Assembly: GCA_023458755.1 (NCBI GenBank)
Contig: JAEWYE010000053.1
Location: 1-56,796 of the forward strand
Source of the DNA: Bacillota bacterium
GTDB taxonomy: Bacteria > Bacillota > Clostridia > Oscillospirales > Acutalibacteraceae
Length of the DNA: 56,796 bases
Reading direction: 5' to 3'
In this document: positions 16,687 to 25,166 of the stretch, one piece after another
Layout: each line of letters starts with the position of its first letter
Numbering within the stretch: position 1 is the stretch's first letter
Notes under the pieces: generated by a model
Seen by the model: only the letters and a program-made list of their open reading frames with translations
The model's database searches: none
What the model was told of the DNA's origin: nothing
Made by a program: the position numbers and the translations under genes

Positions 16687-17592
16687 TTATTTTGCTTCCA
16701 CACGAATCCAGATTTCCAAATAGGATTTCTTGCTTTCCGCAGCAAAATAAATCTCTTGGTCAAAGCCGCTGATTTCCTTATAATTGGAGGTAGGCAGCCA
16801 CTCGCTGTAAATACGGCGGTACAGGCTTTGACATACTTCCTTTACGTTCTCGTCGTCGTATTCCTCCGACTGAAAAACTGCCCAGGTTGCCGCCGGAATC
16901 TTTGCTGTTGTGTAGCCTTCTATGTTGCAAAACGGCGTTTTTTCCGTAAACAGCATGTAGGGGAAGGTGGTGCCTCCGGTCTCGCGGTAACCGCAAAGTG
17001 AGTTTACCATACATTTACCCTGAAAACTGCCCGGTGTTTGGCTTTTTGGGTCAACTCCGGCGGACAGTATCAATTTGTCAATGGAACCGTCCTTCATGGC
17101 TTCACACCAGAACTCCGGTATGTCCCTGTAATTCTGACCGTCTTTGGTATCAAAAATCCGTTCGATGCCATAAACCGTGCTGGCTTCTTTCTTTTCGATG
17201 CGGTAATTCATTGTGGCAACTCCTTTAATCGTAATTTGAAAGGCAATGCGCGGATATGCCTTTAAGTCGGAACCGGAATTGCGCGCCTGAGTTGGCGTGA
17301 TGTCATGCACCGCCTGAAACGCACGCGTAAACGCTTCGGGCGATTCGTAACCGTATTTGAGCGCGAGGTCGATTACTTTACATTCCTTGTTCTGCAGTTC
17401 AAACGCCGCCAGTGTCATTCTTCTTCGCCGGATATATTCCGAGAGCGGAATATCCGTAATAAACGAAAACATGCGCTGAAACTGGTACACGGAACAACAG
17501 GCCGCTCTTGCCGCCTGTTCATAATCCATCTTTTCTGTCAAATGCGCTTCAATATAATCAATCGCCCGGTTCATTCTTTCCAGTAAATCCAC
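16687..17592 (-). CDS. AraC-family regulator with GyrI-like effector domain
   Basis: 301 residues. The N-terminal DNA-binding domain (about 5-105) has two helix-turn-helix motifs (MDYEQAARAACCSVYQFQRMF and VIDLALKYGYESPEAFTRAFQ). Residues 125-300 form a GyrI/SOUL-like small-molecule-binding domain with PEFWCEAM and the C-terminal YLEIWIRVEA. Such proteins are one-component regulators of drug or stress responses (compare Rob/SbmC fusions); the ligand is unknown. It is monocistronic and ends next to the antitoxin promoter. No target gene is evident, and the adjacent tam-like gene is only a candidate. Confidence 0.88.
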   Translation of the reverse strand: MDLLERMNRAIDYIEAHLTEKMDYEQAARAACCSVYQFQRMFSFITDIPLSEYIRRRRMTLAAFELQNKECKVIDLALKYGYESPEAFTRAFQAVHDITPTQARNSGSDLKAYPRIAFQITIKGVATMNYRIEKKEASTVYGIERIFDTKDGQNYRDIPEFWCEAMKDGSIDKLILSAGVDPKSQTPGSFQGKCMVNSLCGYRETGGTTFPYMLFTEKTPFCNIEGYTTAKIPAATWAVFQSEEYDDENVKEVCQSLYRRIYSEWLPTSNYKEISGFDQEIYFAAESKKSYLEIWIRVEAK

Positions 17593-17673
17593 GGTTTCAC
17601 CTTCATTCCGATTACAAGTATATGCTTATCAATAAGGAGCTGCCTTGCAATTTCTGCACGATATTGCTAGTCT

Positions 17674-18444
17674 TCATCTGCGTGCCGTGAAAAAGAACCG
17701 GGGAAAGCGGAAGATGATTTTGCCGTTTTTCTGCGCGGGATAGCGAAGCTTTATTTGCTCCCTAATATCCTGTATAAAATCGGGCTTTTCGCGCTCGTTC
17801 AGAGCATCTAAATAGGGGCGCAGGCCGGTGCCGCGATACCATTCGAGAATATCGTCATACGATTCCATTACATGATAATAGGTAGTGGACCACAAGGAAA
17901 ATTCGGCGGCATATTCCGACAGCAGGTCAAAATATTCGCTTGGGGTTAAGGTGTAGAATATACGCGAATTTGGAAAGTGGCTTCCCCATTTCGCCGAGGT
18001 GGAAATTTTGCCGATAATTTGATGAATCGGCTCGTCAAAATTCATGGGAATCTGTACCGCCAGTGTGCCGCCCTTTTTCAGCAGACCGAGCATGTTTTTT
18101 AAAAGCGTCGGGTGGTCGGGTACCCACTGAATGCAGGCATTGGAAAAAACAAGGTCAAATTCCCCTGCCATCGCGGTTAAATCACGGGTTGCGTCGCATA
18201 CGCGCCATTGCAAATACGGGTAGTCCTTTCGGGCGGCGGCAATCATATTTTCCGAGCTGTCCACACCCAAAATATCGGCGTGCGGGAATGTCTGTTTCAA
18301 AACTGCCGTACTGTTTCCGGGGCCGCAGCCAATGTCGATTGCCTTTGCGGGGTTACAGGAACTTATGCGTGCCGCCAAGTCAAAGGAGGGCTGTGTGCGC
18401 TCCGTCGCGAATTTCAGATATTGTGCGGAATTCCAGTCTGCCAT
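17674..18444 (-). CDS. tam: Trans-aconitate 2-methyltransferase
   Basis: 256 residues. It uses SAM to methylate trans-aconitate, a spontaneous by-product that inhibits aconitase. The N-terminal MADWNSAQYLKF..ERTQPS is diagnostic of Tam. Motif I IDIGCGPGNST and the following DILGVDSSENMI give the SAM pocket. The start at 18444 is chosen because Tam proteins begin with M.DW and because the ATG at 18456 sits directly against the GAGAGG ribosome site. Transcribed toward the AraC gene with 81 nt between them. Confidence 0.88.
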   Translation of the reverse strand: MADWNSAQYLKFATERTQPSFDLAARISSCNPAKAIDIGCGPGNSTAVLKQTFPHADILGVDSSENMIAAARKDYPYLQWRVCDATRDLTAMAGEFDLVFSNACIQWVPDHPTLLKNMLGLLKKGGTLAVQIPMNFDEPIHQIIGKISTSAKWGSHFPNSRIFYTLTPSEYFDLLSEYAAEFSLWSTTYYHVMESYDDILEWYRGTGLRPYLDALNEREKPDFIQDIREQIKLRYPAQKNGKIIFRFPRFFFTARR

Positions 18445-18550
18445 ATAGGTGACCATCCTCTCTGTTTATTAACTATAGAAATAGTATCACATATTCTTTA
18501 GAATAAGAATGTAAACTATGATACAATGATGAAGACCGGAAAAATCAAAA

Positions 18551-18585
18551 ATACCATTGACAACCGAAGCTATCAATGGTATTAT
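18551..18585 (+). promoter_or_regulatory. Promoter inside a perfect 10-bp dyad operator
   Basis: TTGACA (18557-18562), a 17-nt spacer and TATTAT (18580-18585) with extended TG. The repeat ATACCATTGA (18551-18560) and TCAATGGTAT (18573-18582) is a perfect dyad with a 12-nt spacer that covers both the -35 and the -10. A dimeric repressor bound here would exclude RNA polymerase. It drives the DUF6323/DUF6179-like operon. Confidence 0.75.
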
Positions 18586-18718
18586 AGAATTCACGCCAAT
18601 AATAAACATAAACATATTACTACAAATATAACTATATCACATTTTAACTTGTTTGTCAACCGGTTTTTTGAATATTATTTTAAAATTTCTTCATTTTTTC
18701 AACGGAGGTATAAAACAG

Positions 18719-19222
18719 ATGGACAATCTTTCTCTTCCCTTTTCCAATTCCCTCATCGAAAAAGCTACCGTCCGGCAAATACTGCTGACGAACGAGGTTT
18801 CGCAGCAATATGTGCTTACACTGACAGAAGCGGACGCAAAGCAGCTTGTCGCAACCCGGAACTACTGCCTGAAAACGCTGGGGCGCATCGAAGTCGGCGG
18901 CGACATCCTCAATGATATCATTCTCGCTTTCTGCGATTCTCCGTACTTGTGGCAGGGCAACTATTCCGAAACGCTCAATCAGCTGGTCACCATCTTTTAC
19001 ATTTATAAGGAAGAGACGATGGAGCAGGTCAGCGACGCGCAGTTGATTGAAATCATGAAGGACTATTTTGATAATCGCTGCATGGGCAGTCTGGAATTGC
19101 TGCTGGGGCGCGAACTGGAGCGGCTGGCACATAATATCCGCTATGGTCTGCCGTGGGACGCCGATACATACGAAGCGCCGCCGGAAAGAGATTACGGCGA
19201 CGGGGAGGAGTATGACCAGTGA
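18719..19222 (+). CDS. DUF6323-like conserved protein of unknown function
   Basis: 167 residues, predicted soluble and helical, with no signal peptide. I recognise it as the DUF6323 type, found in Clostridia beside a DUF6179 protein; this is recall, not a search. Features: ATVRQILLTNEVSQQYVLTLTEADAKQLV near the N-terminus, GRIEVGGDIL, FCDSPYLWQGNY (about 78-89), LELLLGRELERLAHN and an acidic C-terminus (GDGEEYD). The start at 18719 has AACGGAGG 10 nt upstream; an upstream in-frame ATG at 18653 lacks one. It overlaps the next gene by 4 nt, so the two are translated together. Confidence 0.68.
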   Translation: MDNLSLPFSNSLIEKATVRQILLTNEVSQQYVLTLTEADAKQLVATRNYCLKTLGRIEVGGDILNDIILAFCDSPYLWQGNYSETLNQLVTIFYIYKEETMEQVSDAQLIEIMKDYFDNRCMGSLELLLGRELERLAHNIRYGLPWDADTYEAPPERDYGDGEEYDQ

Positions 19223-20178
19223 ACAATGCGTATGAATTAAGCCGCCATACAAAAATTCGCGCCGAATCGCTTGACCGTCACAATTATACACAGTCGCTTT
19301 TAGAGGAATCCATGCGTGCCGGTATTTTGAGCGGGGAAGAGGTTGAGCAGATTCAACTGGAACTGCTCAACCTGCTTGCCGAACAGATTCAGAGGTACAC
19401 AAACGGCCAAAGCAGCTCGGTGAGCGAAAGTACCGCGCAATTGCTGCTGCAATCCGTTTTCTATTTTACGGATACCGCGCTTTTAAGCCTGCCGGTGCCG
19501 GACGCGGCAGAGTGCCTGAAGCCGGGCGGCGCGAAAGCGCTCTTTTCAGCGGGAAACGAATTGGTAAAAGCATATGTGGAGCAGACGCGAAACCTGTTGA
19601 ATCAAATTTCAGCGGAGCGGCTGGAAGTGGAACTGCTTGCCTACAACGGCACCATTGACTCACTGCCCGACTTTTTTGCGGATTACGATGTCCGTTTTGC
19701 TCCGCAGGAAGCGAACGGCGGCTGTATTGACTATCCGCTGTCGGAGGACGACATGCTGGTGGGCGGTGTTCGCTATATTCGAAACTATCTGCAAACGCTT
19801 GCGCTGGAGGATGACATCTGCCGCCGCTTTTCCATCCGTGACACGAATCTGCTGCTGGAGCAGTACGGAAAAGCGTATCAGTATAATTACCGCGAAATGC
19901 TGGTGAACATCTTGGAACTGCTGCTCACCAACGCGATTTGCGCGGTTTTACTCGGCAGAAGCGCTCGTTCCGTTCTCCTTTCGCCAACGGATTGTCAGGT
20001 GCTGAAAACAAAAATCGGTTCGGCAGCCGTGCTTTCTGCCGCCGGTATTGTGTGCGCGGAGCTGGAACTGCCAAAAACACAGACGGAATATGTAAAGCGC
20101 TGTGCCAAACGATTGGCTCCGCATTTCCTTTTGGCGGCACAGCAGGGTACACTGGAACGCATGACAGCGTCTTTTTAA
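19219..20178 (+). CDS. DUF6179-like conserved protein of unknown function
   Basis: 319 residues, mostly helical, no membrane segment clear enough to call. It is of the DUF6179 type by recall. Recognisable blocks: YTQSLLEESMRAGILSGEE near the N-terminus, LLAEQIQRYTNGQSSSV, SVFYFTDTALL, and DDMLVGGVRYIRNYLQTL in the centre. It starts with GTG at 19219 overlapping the stop of the first gene. The invariant pairing suggests the two products form a complex. No enzymatic motif is seen. Confidence 0.65.
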   Translation: MNNAYELSRHTKIRAESLDRHNYTQSLLEESMRAGILSGEEVEQIQLELLNLLAEQIQRYTNGQSSSVSESTAQLLLQSVFYFTDTALLSLPVPDAAECLKPGGAKALFSAGNELVKAYVEQTRNLLNQISAERLEVELLAYNGTIDSLPDFFADYDVRFAPQEANGGCIDYPLSEDDMLVGGVRYIRNYLQTLALEDDICRRFSIRDTNLLLEQYGKAYQYNYREMLVNILELLLTNAICAVLLGRSARSVLLSPTDCQVLKTKIGSAAVLSAAGIVCAELELPKTQTEYVKRCAKRLAPHFLLAAQQGTLERMTASF

Positions 20179-20339
20179 GGCACTTCGCCGAAAAAAGCCG
20201 CTGCTTTTTCGAGTTTCCCCTTTCGTTCGCCAAATAACGCTAGACATCATCGAATGAAACGTGTATAATTGCTTATAGTATTTATCAAAATATTGGAATA
20301 AAAAAATACGGTTTTGCGTTCATACGCATGGAGGTTAAC

Positions 20340-21434
20340 ATGACAAAAGTGTTAAAAAGAATTTCTGCCGCTGTCATGGCACTTATGATAATGGTCAGCG
20401 TCGTCGGATGCTCCAGTGATAAGTCCTGGGCTGCAAAAAAAGACAACACCACGATTCCGATCGGCGTATACATTTTTTATCTGTATTCCGCGTACAGCGA
20501 TGCGTCCTCAAAGGTAACCGACACATCCAAATCGGTTCTCAGCCAAAAGATTGAAAATAAAGACGCGTCCACTTGGATTCGCGATACCGCTATGACCAGT
20601 CTAAAATCATATGTCGCAATTGATGCCAAGATGAAGGAACTCAACCTTACCCTGACGGCAGATGAAAAGTCGGCGGTTACCTCCAGCACATCACAGTACT
20701 GGGGCAGTTACGGCCCTACCTTCCAGGGCTACGGCATTTCGCAGACATCCTTTGACCTCGCCTATTCCCAATATAACGCAAAACGGGATAAAGTGTTTCG
20801 CGCGCTGTATGGAAAAGGCGGTAAAAATGCTGTTTCCGACGCGGATTTAAAGACTTATTTTGAAAAGAATTTTACGGATTTCAATTATTTCTATGCGCCG
20901 CTTACCAAAGCGGATACCTCCGGAAATGAGGTTGCATTGACCGCCGCCGAGAAAACAGCTTTGAAAAAAGAATTCGACGGTTACGCGGAGAAAATCAAAA
21001 GCGGCAAAATGACCATGACCGAAGCCGCCGCGGCATATAAGACTTCTTCCAAAGCGACCAGCGATCCGCTGCAAAGCGTAACCACTGTGATTGATTCTAC
21101 TAGCGCGGCATCGGATTTCGGCAAAGTAATTACTGCCGCCAAGGCAGGCACTGCGCAGGTTTCCGAAGTTTCCGGCAACTATGTACTATTGTTGAAAAAT
21201 GATATTACCAAAAAGTCCGATTCCCAGCTCAGCACCGAAGATGGACGCAACACGGTTCTTTACCAAATGAAGAACACGGATTTCGACACGTACGTGACCA
21301 CCGAAGCGGGCAAAGTGAGTGGGGTATCCTATAACGACGCCGCGATTAACGATCAAAAGATTGAAAAATTCGCGACCGCCGCTTCTTCCGCGGCACCAAT
21401 CACTTCTTCCGCAGCAGCAACGGCCTCCAAATAA
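20340..21434 (+). CDS. Foldase-like lipoprotein (SurA/PrsA-like)
   Basis: 364 residues. A lipoprotein signal peptide (residues 1-24) ends in the lipobox VVGC, so it is anchored on the outer face of the membrane. Residues 60-180 look like a SurA-type chaperone N-terminal domain; a degenerate parvulin-like segment follows from about 190 (KLKSGKMTMTEAAAAY-type pattern, then DFGKVITAAKAGTAQVSEVSGNYVLLLKND). The last 25 residues are Ala/Ser/Thr-rich. It probably assists folding of exported proteins, but isomerase activity is uncertain. The start at 20340 has GGAGG 5 nt upstream. Strong terminator downstream. Confidence 0.68.
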   Translation: MTKVLKRISAAVMALMIMVSVVGCSSDKSWAAKKDNTTIPIGVYIFYLYSAYSDASSKVTDTSKSVLSQKIENKDASTWIRDTAMTSLKSYVAIDAKMKELNLTLTADEKSAVTSSTSQYWGSYGPTFQGYGISQTSFDLAYSQYNAKRDKVFRALYGKGGKNAVSDADLKTYFEKNFTDFNYFYAPLTKADTSGNEVALTAAEKTALKKEFDGYAEKIKSGKMTMTEAAAAYKTSSKATSDPLQSVTTVIDSTSAASDFGKVITAAKAGTAQVSEVSGNYVLLLKNDITKKSDSQLSTEDGRNTVLYQMKNTDFDTYVTTEAGKVSGVSYNDAAINDQKIEKFATAASSAAPITSSAAATASK

Positions 21435-21453
21435 AACTGGATTTGAATTGCAC

Positions 21454-21492
21454 AAGAACCGTTCCAAACAGAAATGGAGCGGTTCTTTTTTT
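21454..21492 (+). terminator. Terminator of the foldase-like lipoprotein gene
   Basis: A 13-bp stem with one mismatch (21454-21466 with 21475-21487), an 8-nt loop and a run of T. Confidence 0.88.
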
Positions 21493-21578
21493 GATTAAAA
21501 CACGAAGAACGTTGAGTTCCTTTCCGCGCAAGTTTGCCCGTGGTTTCCCGACTGTTCCCCGTGTGGGTAGGTATGAAT

Positions 21579-21744
21579 GCCTTTTGAAAAGACGGAGTTC
21601 AGGAGGGAAGGGGCGCAGCCCCTTTCTATCTTGCTCCTTCGCGCGAAGCGCAGGGGCAGAAAGTCCGCAGGCGAAAATGCTGTTTGTACGGATTTGCCAA
21701 TGCTTTTGAATGATGAAGTTCAGCGGGTAAGGGGGCGCAGCCAC
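21579..21744. repeat. Imperfect direct repeat with GGGGCGCAGCCCC-type hairpins
   Basis: About 44 nt beginning GCCTTTTGAA (21579-21622) recurs imperfectly as GCTTTTGAAT (21703-21744), 124 nt apart. Each copy ends in a G-run, CGCAGC and a C-run that can fold. A CGCGCGAAGCGC hairpin lies between. The 464-nt gap 21493-21956 holds nothing else except the promoter near 21831. Confidence 0.5.
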
Positions 21745-21830
21745 CTTATATCCCGGTTCTTCTTGTTAAGGGGAAGTAGCGGAAATTTCAGGAATTTTTC
21801 ATAAAATGTCAAATTGTTTACAATTTACAG

Positions 21831-21860
21831 TTGTATTTGTGACTGCTTTCATGGTATTAT
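21831..21860 (+). promoter_or_regulatory. Probable promoter of the Ser-rich protein gene
   Basis: TTGTAT (21831-21836), an 18-nt spacer, TATTAT (21855-21860) with extended TG. The leader is about 90 nt. Confidence 0.5.
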
Positions 21861-21956
21861 TATGAAATATTCGATAATTCATACGTTCCCGTCCCAATGA
21901 AGCCGGTTATTGGAATTGGCTTTGGACTAGCATAGGAACGCGGGGGGATTTTAATT

Positions 21957-22619
21957 ATGATACATACCAATAAGAAAAAAACAATTCGTTATGTCATTTT
22001 AGCGCTTACCCTTATTTTTACCTGTTCCGTTTGGTCTCTTACGGCGTATGCGGCAGATAACAGTGAAGTGACTCTGGCTAGTGGTAAAAGTGGTAGCACA
22101 GAAAAAAGTAATAGTTCATCAGCCTCAAGTGATTCAACTAGCACATCTACTTCCAGTACTTCAAGCACTTCAAGTGTTTCCAGCAGTTCAAAATCGGGAT
22201 CTTCAACCAGTTCCAAATCTACTACCAGCTCAAAATCCAGCTCAAAATCCAGCAGTAAAGCTTCTTCCAGCAGCAGAAGCACTACAAAGACTTCTTCCAG
22301 AGCGCTTGAAAGTCAGGATTCGGTGGTTTCGGAGGATTGGGGACAGGTGCTTTCCACTTCAAGTTCCAGTGAGGTAAGTTCTGCGGCATCTTCCTCCGCT
22401 TTATCTTCCGCTTCCAGCCAGGCAGCTTCAAACGGCGGAGCGTCTCCCATGCTGATTGGCGGAATCATTCTGATTGTCCTCGGCTTGGGCGGTATCGGCT
22501 TCTTTGTCTATCTGCAATGCTTCAGCAAAGGCGATACCATGGTGGATATTACCGCACAGGCACAGCGCGAAGCAAAACGCTACGCGAAAAGTTCCGCTCC
22601 GCGCCCGCGCAGAAAATAA
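21957..22619 (+). CDS. Ser-rich single-pass surface protein of unknown function
   Basis: 220 residues. Signal peptide (1-32, ending TAYA), then about 120 residues of nearly pure Ser/Lys/Thr low complexity (about 35-155), one membrane helix (about 163-188, LIGGIILIVLGLGGIGFFVYL) and a short basic cytoplasmic tail ending PRPRRK. This predicts a flexible extracellular stalk anchored by a C-terminal helix. No sortase motif is present; the Gly-rich helix plus Arg-rich tail resembles a stop-transfer or rhombosortase-like anchor, which is inference. The ATG follows a G6 ribosome site. Confidence 0.65.
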   Translation: MIHTNKKKTIRYVILALTLIFTCSVWSLTAYAADNSEVTLASGKSGSTEKSNSSSASSDSTSTSTSSTSSTSSVSSSSKSGSSTSSKSTTSSKSSSKSSSKASSSSRSTTKTSSRALESQDSVVSEDWGQVLSTSSSSEVSSAASSSALSSASSQAASNGGASPMLIGGIILIVLGLGGIGFFVYLQCFSKGDTMVDITAQAQREAKRYAKSSAPRPRRK

Positions 22620-22643
22620 ATCAATCCAGAACCGCAAAAACAA

Positions 22644-22681
22644 AAAGCGGCCTGCGCTCCGAATGGAACGAAGGCCGCTTT
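22644..22681 (-). terminator. Terminator between convergent genes
   Basis: A 10-bp perfect stem (22644-22653 with 22672-22681). The T-rich tail is on the minus strand (TTTGTTTTTG), so it mainly ends the MBL-fold lipoprotein gene. Confidence 0.75.
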
Positions 22682-22682
22682 G

Positions 22683-23621
22683 CTATTTGATAACCGATTT
22701 CTCGTTGGCGGTAACCGTAATTCCACTGCCGGTGCAGCGGGCAAGAATGGTGTTTTGCTTGTCAGTGCAGTAAACGGATATCTTCATTTTGTCCAGCCGA
22801 TTCAGCACTTCTTTGTGCGGATGGCCGTAATCGTTGTTTACCCCGCAGGAGATAACAGCGTATTTGGGGTTTACCGCTTTTAAAAATGCCGCACTCGAAG
22901 CGGTCGAACTGCCGTGGTGCCCGCATTTGAGAATATTGCTCTGCAAGTCGTAGCCTTTTTTCAGCATTTCCTTTTCGCTGTCGGTGTCCGCGTCACCCGT
23001 AAACAGGATGCGGTCACTGCCAAATGTGAACTTTGCCACAATCGAGTAGCTGTTCAGGTCGCTGTATTTACTGCTGTTGGGCGCCAAAAATTCCAACTTC
23101 GTTTTGCCTTCGTCCAGAACCGTCATGCCGGCCTTTCCCTGTGTGATTTTCAAGCCTTTGTCCGAAATGGCATCCAGCATGTTTTCGTAGCATTTTGTGG
23201 TAGGCGTTTGGTTCGCGGCAACCTTCGGCTGATAGATTTTTCCGATTTCAAAGTTCTTGATAACCTTTGTCATGCCGCCGATGTGGTCTTCATGCGGGTG
23301 TGTGGCAATCAGCGTATCAATTTTTGTAACGCCCAGATTTTTCAGATAGCCAACAAGCGCGTCCGCTCCGTCCGTCGTGCCCGCGTCAATCAGGATATTT
23401 CCGCCGTTCGGCAAACGGATTAGTTCGCTGTCGCCCTGCCCGACATCCAAAAAATAAACGAGCGCGTCACTGCCGCTTGTTTGGCTGGCCGCCTGATTTG
23501 AGCCGGAGGACGTTTGCGGAATCTCAAGTGAGCACGCACTCAACAGCAGGCAGGAACAGCACAGAAGCAGCGATAAAACGGAAAAGGCGAACCGTCTCCG
23601 TCTTTTCGTATGGATGATCAA
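22683..23621 (-). CDS. Lipoprotein MBL-fold hydrolase, ComEC C-domain-like
   Basis: 312 residues. A lipoprotein signal (RRRRFAFSVLSLLLCCSCLLLSAC, Cys near 30) puts it outside the cell. The metallo-beta-lactamase fold begins near 50 with VYFLDVGQGDSELI-type YFLDVGQGDS, the metal motif THPHEDHIGG, FTGDAD and KCGHHGSS. This is the ComEC/Rec2 C-terminal type, thought to be a nuclease on incoming DNA, here without the ComEC channel. Substrate unproven. It begins with TTG at 23621 because the nearby ATG is out of frame. Confidence 0.85.
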   Translation of the reverse strand: MIIHTKRRRRFAFSVLSLLLCCSCLLLSACSLEIPQTSSGSNQAASQTSGSDALVYFLDVGQGDSELIRLPNGGNILIDAGTTDGADALVGYLKNLGVTKIDTLIATHPHEDHIGGMTKVIKNFEIGKIYQPKVAANQTPTTKCYENMLDAISDKGLKITQGKAGMTVLDEGKTKLEFLAPNSSKYSDLNSYSIVAKFTFGSDRILFTGDADTDSEKEMLKKGYDLQSNILKCGHHGSSTASSAAFLKAVNPKYAVISCGVNNDYGHPHKEVLNRLDKMKISVYCTDKQNTILARCTGSGITVTANEKSVIK

Positions 23622-23651
23622 GAATTCATCACACCTTTATGAAAAAATAAA

Positions 23652-23684
23652 GCCGCAAAAGGACAAATACGTCCTTTTGGCGGC
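23652..23684 (-). terminator. Terminator of the small conserved gene
   Basis: A 13-bp stem with one bulge (23652-23664 with 23671-23684), followed on the minus strand by TTTATTTTTTC. Confidence 0.8.
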
Positions 23685-23710
23685 CCTTTTGGTATTCTGC
23701 TGATTCTGTT

Positions 23711-23968
23711 TTACTTGCTCTCTTTAAAAAGATTGAAACGGAAGAGCTTGGATTCGTCTTCTGCTTTTTCACAAACAATAAAGGCTTCGGCAATTTTGCC
23801 GCCCTTAATTAATTCGGTTAAGCCAATTAACTGGCAGAGCTTGCTCTTCAAATTTAAATGATCGCCTTCGCGGGTTACCAAATATACGTTGCCTTCGCAG
23901 CTATCCAATACTTTTAAGAACTCCGGTAAATCAATATCATGCAGTTGAACCATAGAACTAGATCCCAT
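23711..23968 (-). CDS. Small conserved protein of unknown function
   Basis: 85 residues, soluble, acidic, with a compact alpha/beta pattern: VQLHDIDLPEFLKVLDSCEG, VYLVTREGDHLNLKSKLCQL, then KGGKIAEAFIVCEKAEDESKLFRFNLF. I have seen similar short proteins in Clostridia, some mislabelled polyA polymerase; the length makes that impossible. It is monocistronic, with its own strong terminator and an unusually perfect promoter, so it is probably abundant. The ATG follows AAGGGGG by about 8 nt. The function is unknown. Confidence 0.7.
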   Translation of the reverse strand: MGSSSMVQLHDIDLPEFLKVLDSCEGNVYLVTREGDHLNLKSKLCQLIGLTELIKGGKIAEAFIVCEKAEDESKLFRFNLFKESK

Positions 23969-24034
23969 AATGAAACCCCCTTAAAATTAATCATTCAGTC
24001 TTTCAATACATATGCAGAATGTTCTGCTGTAATT

Positions 24035-24062
24035 ATTATAACATGTAGCTTTTGTTTGTCAA
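24035..24062 (-). promoter_or_regulatory. Perfect extended promoter of the small conserved gene
   Basis: On the minus strand TTGACA (24062-24057), a 16-nt spacer and TATAAT (24040-24035) with an extended TG. Confidence 0.85.
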
Positions 24063-24167
24063 CAAATCCGGGGTGTTTTCATGGAAATGCATGCATGTGA
24101 AAATAACCAAAGTTTTCCCTTTATTTCTTAATAATTCCCTACAAAAGTCATCCTGCCCGTAAATTTC

Positions 24168-24845
24168 TTACAGGATTTTGCCGTCCTGTATTCTTACAGT
24201 ACGCTTGGCACGTTCCGCAATGGAGTTGTCGTGGGTAATGAGCACAATCGTTTTTCCTTCGTCATGCAGTTCGTTTATAATTTTCATGATAGCCGTGCCG
24301 GATTTGGAATCCAGATTACCGGTTGGCTCGTCGGCAAGAATAATCGGCGGTTTTGCGGCAATGGCGCGCGCGATTGCCACACGCTGCTGCTGCCCGCCGC
24401 TCATCTGCGAGGGGCGGTGGTGCATTCGGTCACTCAGTCCCACACGCTCCAGCGCTTCCGCACTCAATCGGCGGCGTTCCTGCTTTGGTATGCCGCGATA
24501 GGTAAGCGGCAGCTCCACGTTTTCCTGCGCGTCCAGCCCGGAAATCAGGTTAAACCCCTGAAAAACAAACCCGATTTCACGGTTGCGGATGGTGGAAAGC
24601 TGACTGTCCTTCATTTTGGAAACGGCCTGACCGCTCAAATAATACGTTCCGCTTGTCGGCGTATCCAAACAGCCGATCATATTCATCAAGGTCGATTTTC
24701 CGGAGCCGGACTGCCCCACAATCGCCACAAACTCGCCGGGGGCAATTTGCAGGTTGATTCCGTCCAGCGCGCGAACTTCATTTTCGCCCTGACGATAGAT
24801 TTTGTAAACTTCTTGGATATCAATCAGATAATTTGTTGTGTTCAT
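24168..24845 (-). CDS. Lone MacB/LolD-type ABC transporter ATPase
   Basis: 225 residues. Walker A GQSGSGKSTLMN, Q-loop FVFQGFNLI, signature MSGGQQQRVAIARA, Walker B IILADEPTGNLDS, H-loop LITHDNSIA. These are the hallmarks of MacB/FtsE/LolD-type ATPases that energise FtsX-like permeases for export of peptides or lipids, or for mechanotransmission. No FtsX-like permease gene is adjacent, so the partner is elsewhere or lost. The start at 24845 has AAAGGGCGG 8 nt upstream and is preferred over the ATG at 24878. Confidence 0.9.
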   Translation of the reverse strand: MNTTNYLIDIQEVYKIYRQGENEVRALDGINLQIAPGEFVAIVGQSGSGKSTLMNMIGCLDTPTSGTYYLSGQAVSKMKDSQLSTIRNREIGFVFQGFNLISGLDAQENVELPLTYRGIPKQERRRLSAEALERVGLSDRMHHRPSQMSGGQQQRVAIARAIAAKPPIILADEPTGNLDSKSGTAIMKIINELHDEGKTIVLITHDNSIAERAKRTVRIQDGKIL

Positions 24846-25153
24846 ATGTGCATCCGCCCTTTTTATACGATTATCCAATTAAAAAGTATGCTTTTATTGG
24901 AAATTCGTATTACATTCTTTTCTATGCTTATTCTTTCTCAGTATCTCCCAATTAACCCACATGAATTCAGAAATTTTATAGAAATCGCGGCGCAAGGCTT
25001 ACAGACACGCAACAGGCGGAAAAAGCCCTATATTTTCACTAAATTTCAGAATATTGATTTATCCAGCCGGTACATTTGGTATATAATACTTGTACAAACA
25101 CGGTTTTATCCTCTATAATAGAGAACAGGAAAGAGACAAGAATAAACAGAAAT
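24846..25153. other. AT-rich intergenic region between divergent genes
   Basis: No convincing ORF. It carries the outward signals of the ABC ATPase (minus) and the phosphomannomutase (plus). Two TATAAT boxes (25082-25087 and 25114-25119) lie in the plus direction; only the second has a usable -35. Confidence 0.5.
25090..25119 (+). promoter_or_regulatory. Probable phosphomannomutase promoter
   Basis: TTGTAC (25090-25095), an 18-nt spacer and TATAAT (25114-25119). Confidence 0.5.
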
Positions 25154-25166
25154 AAAAGGAGAAATA

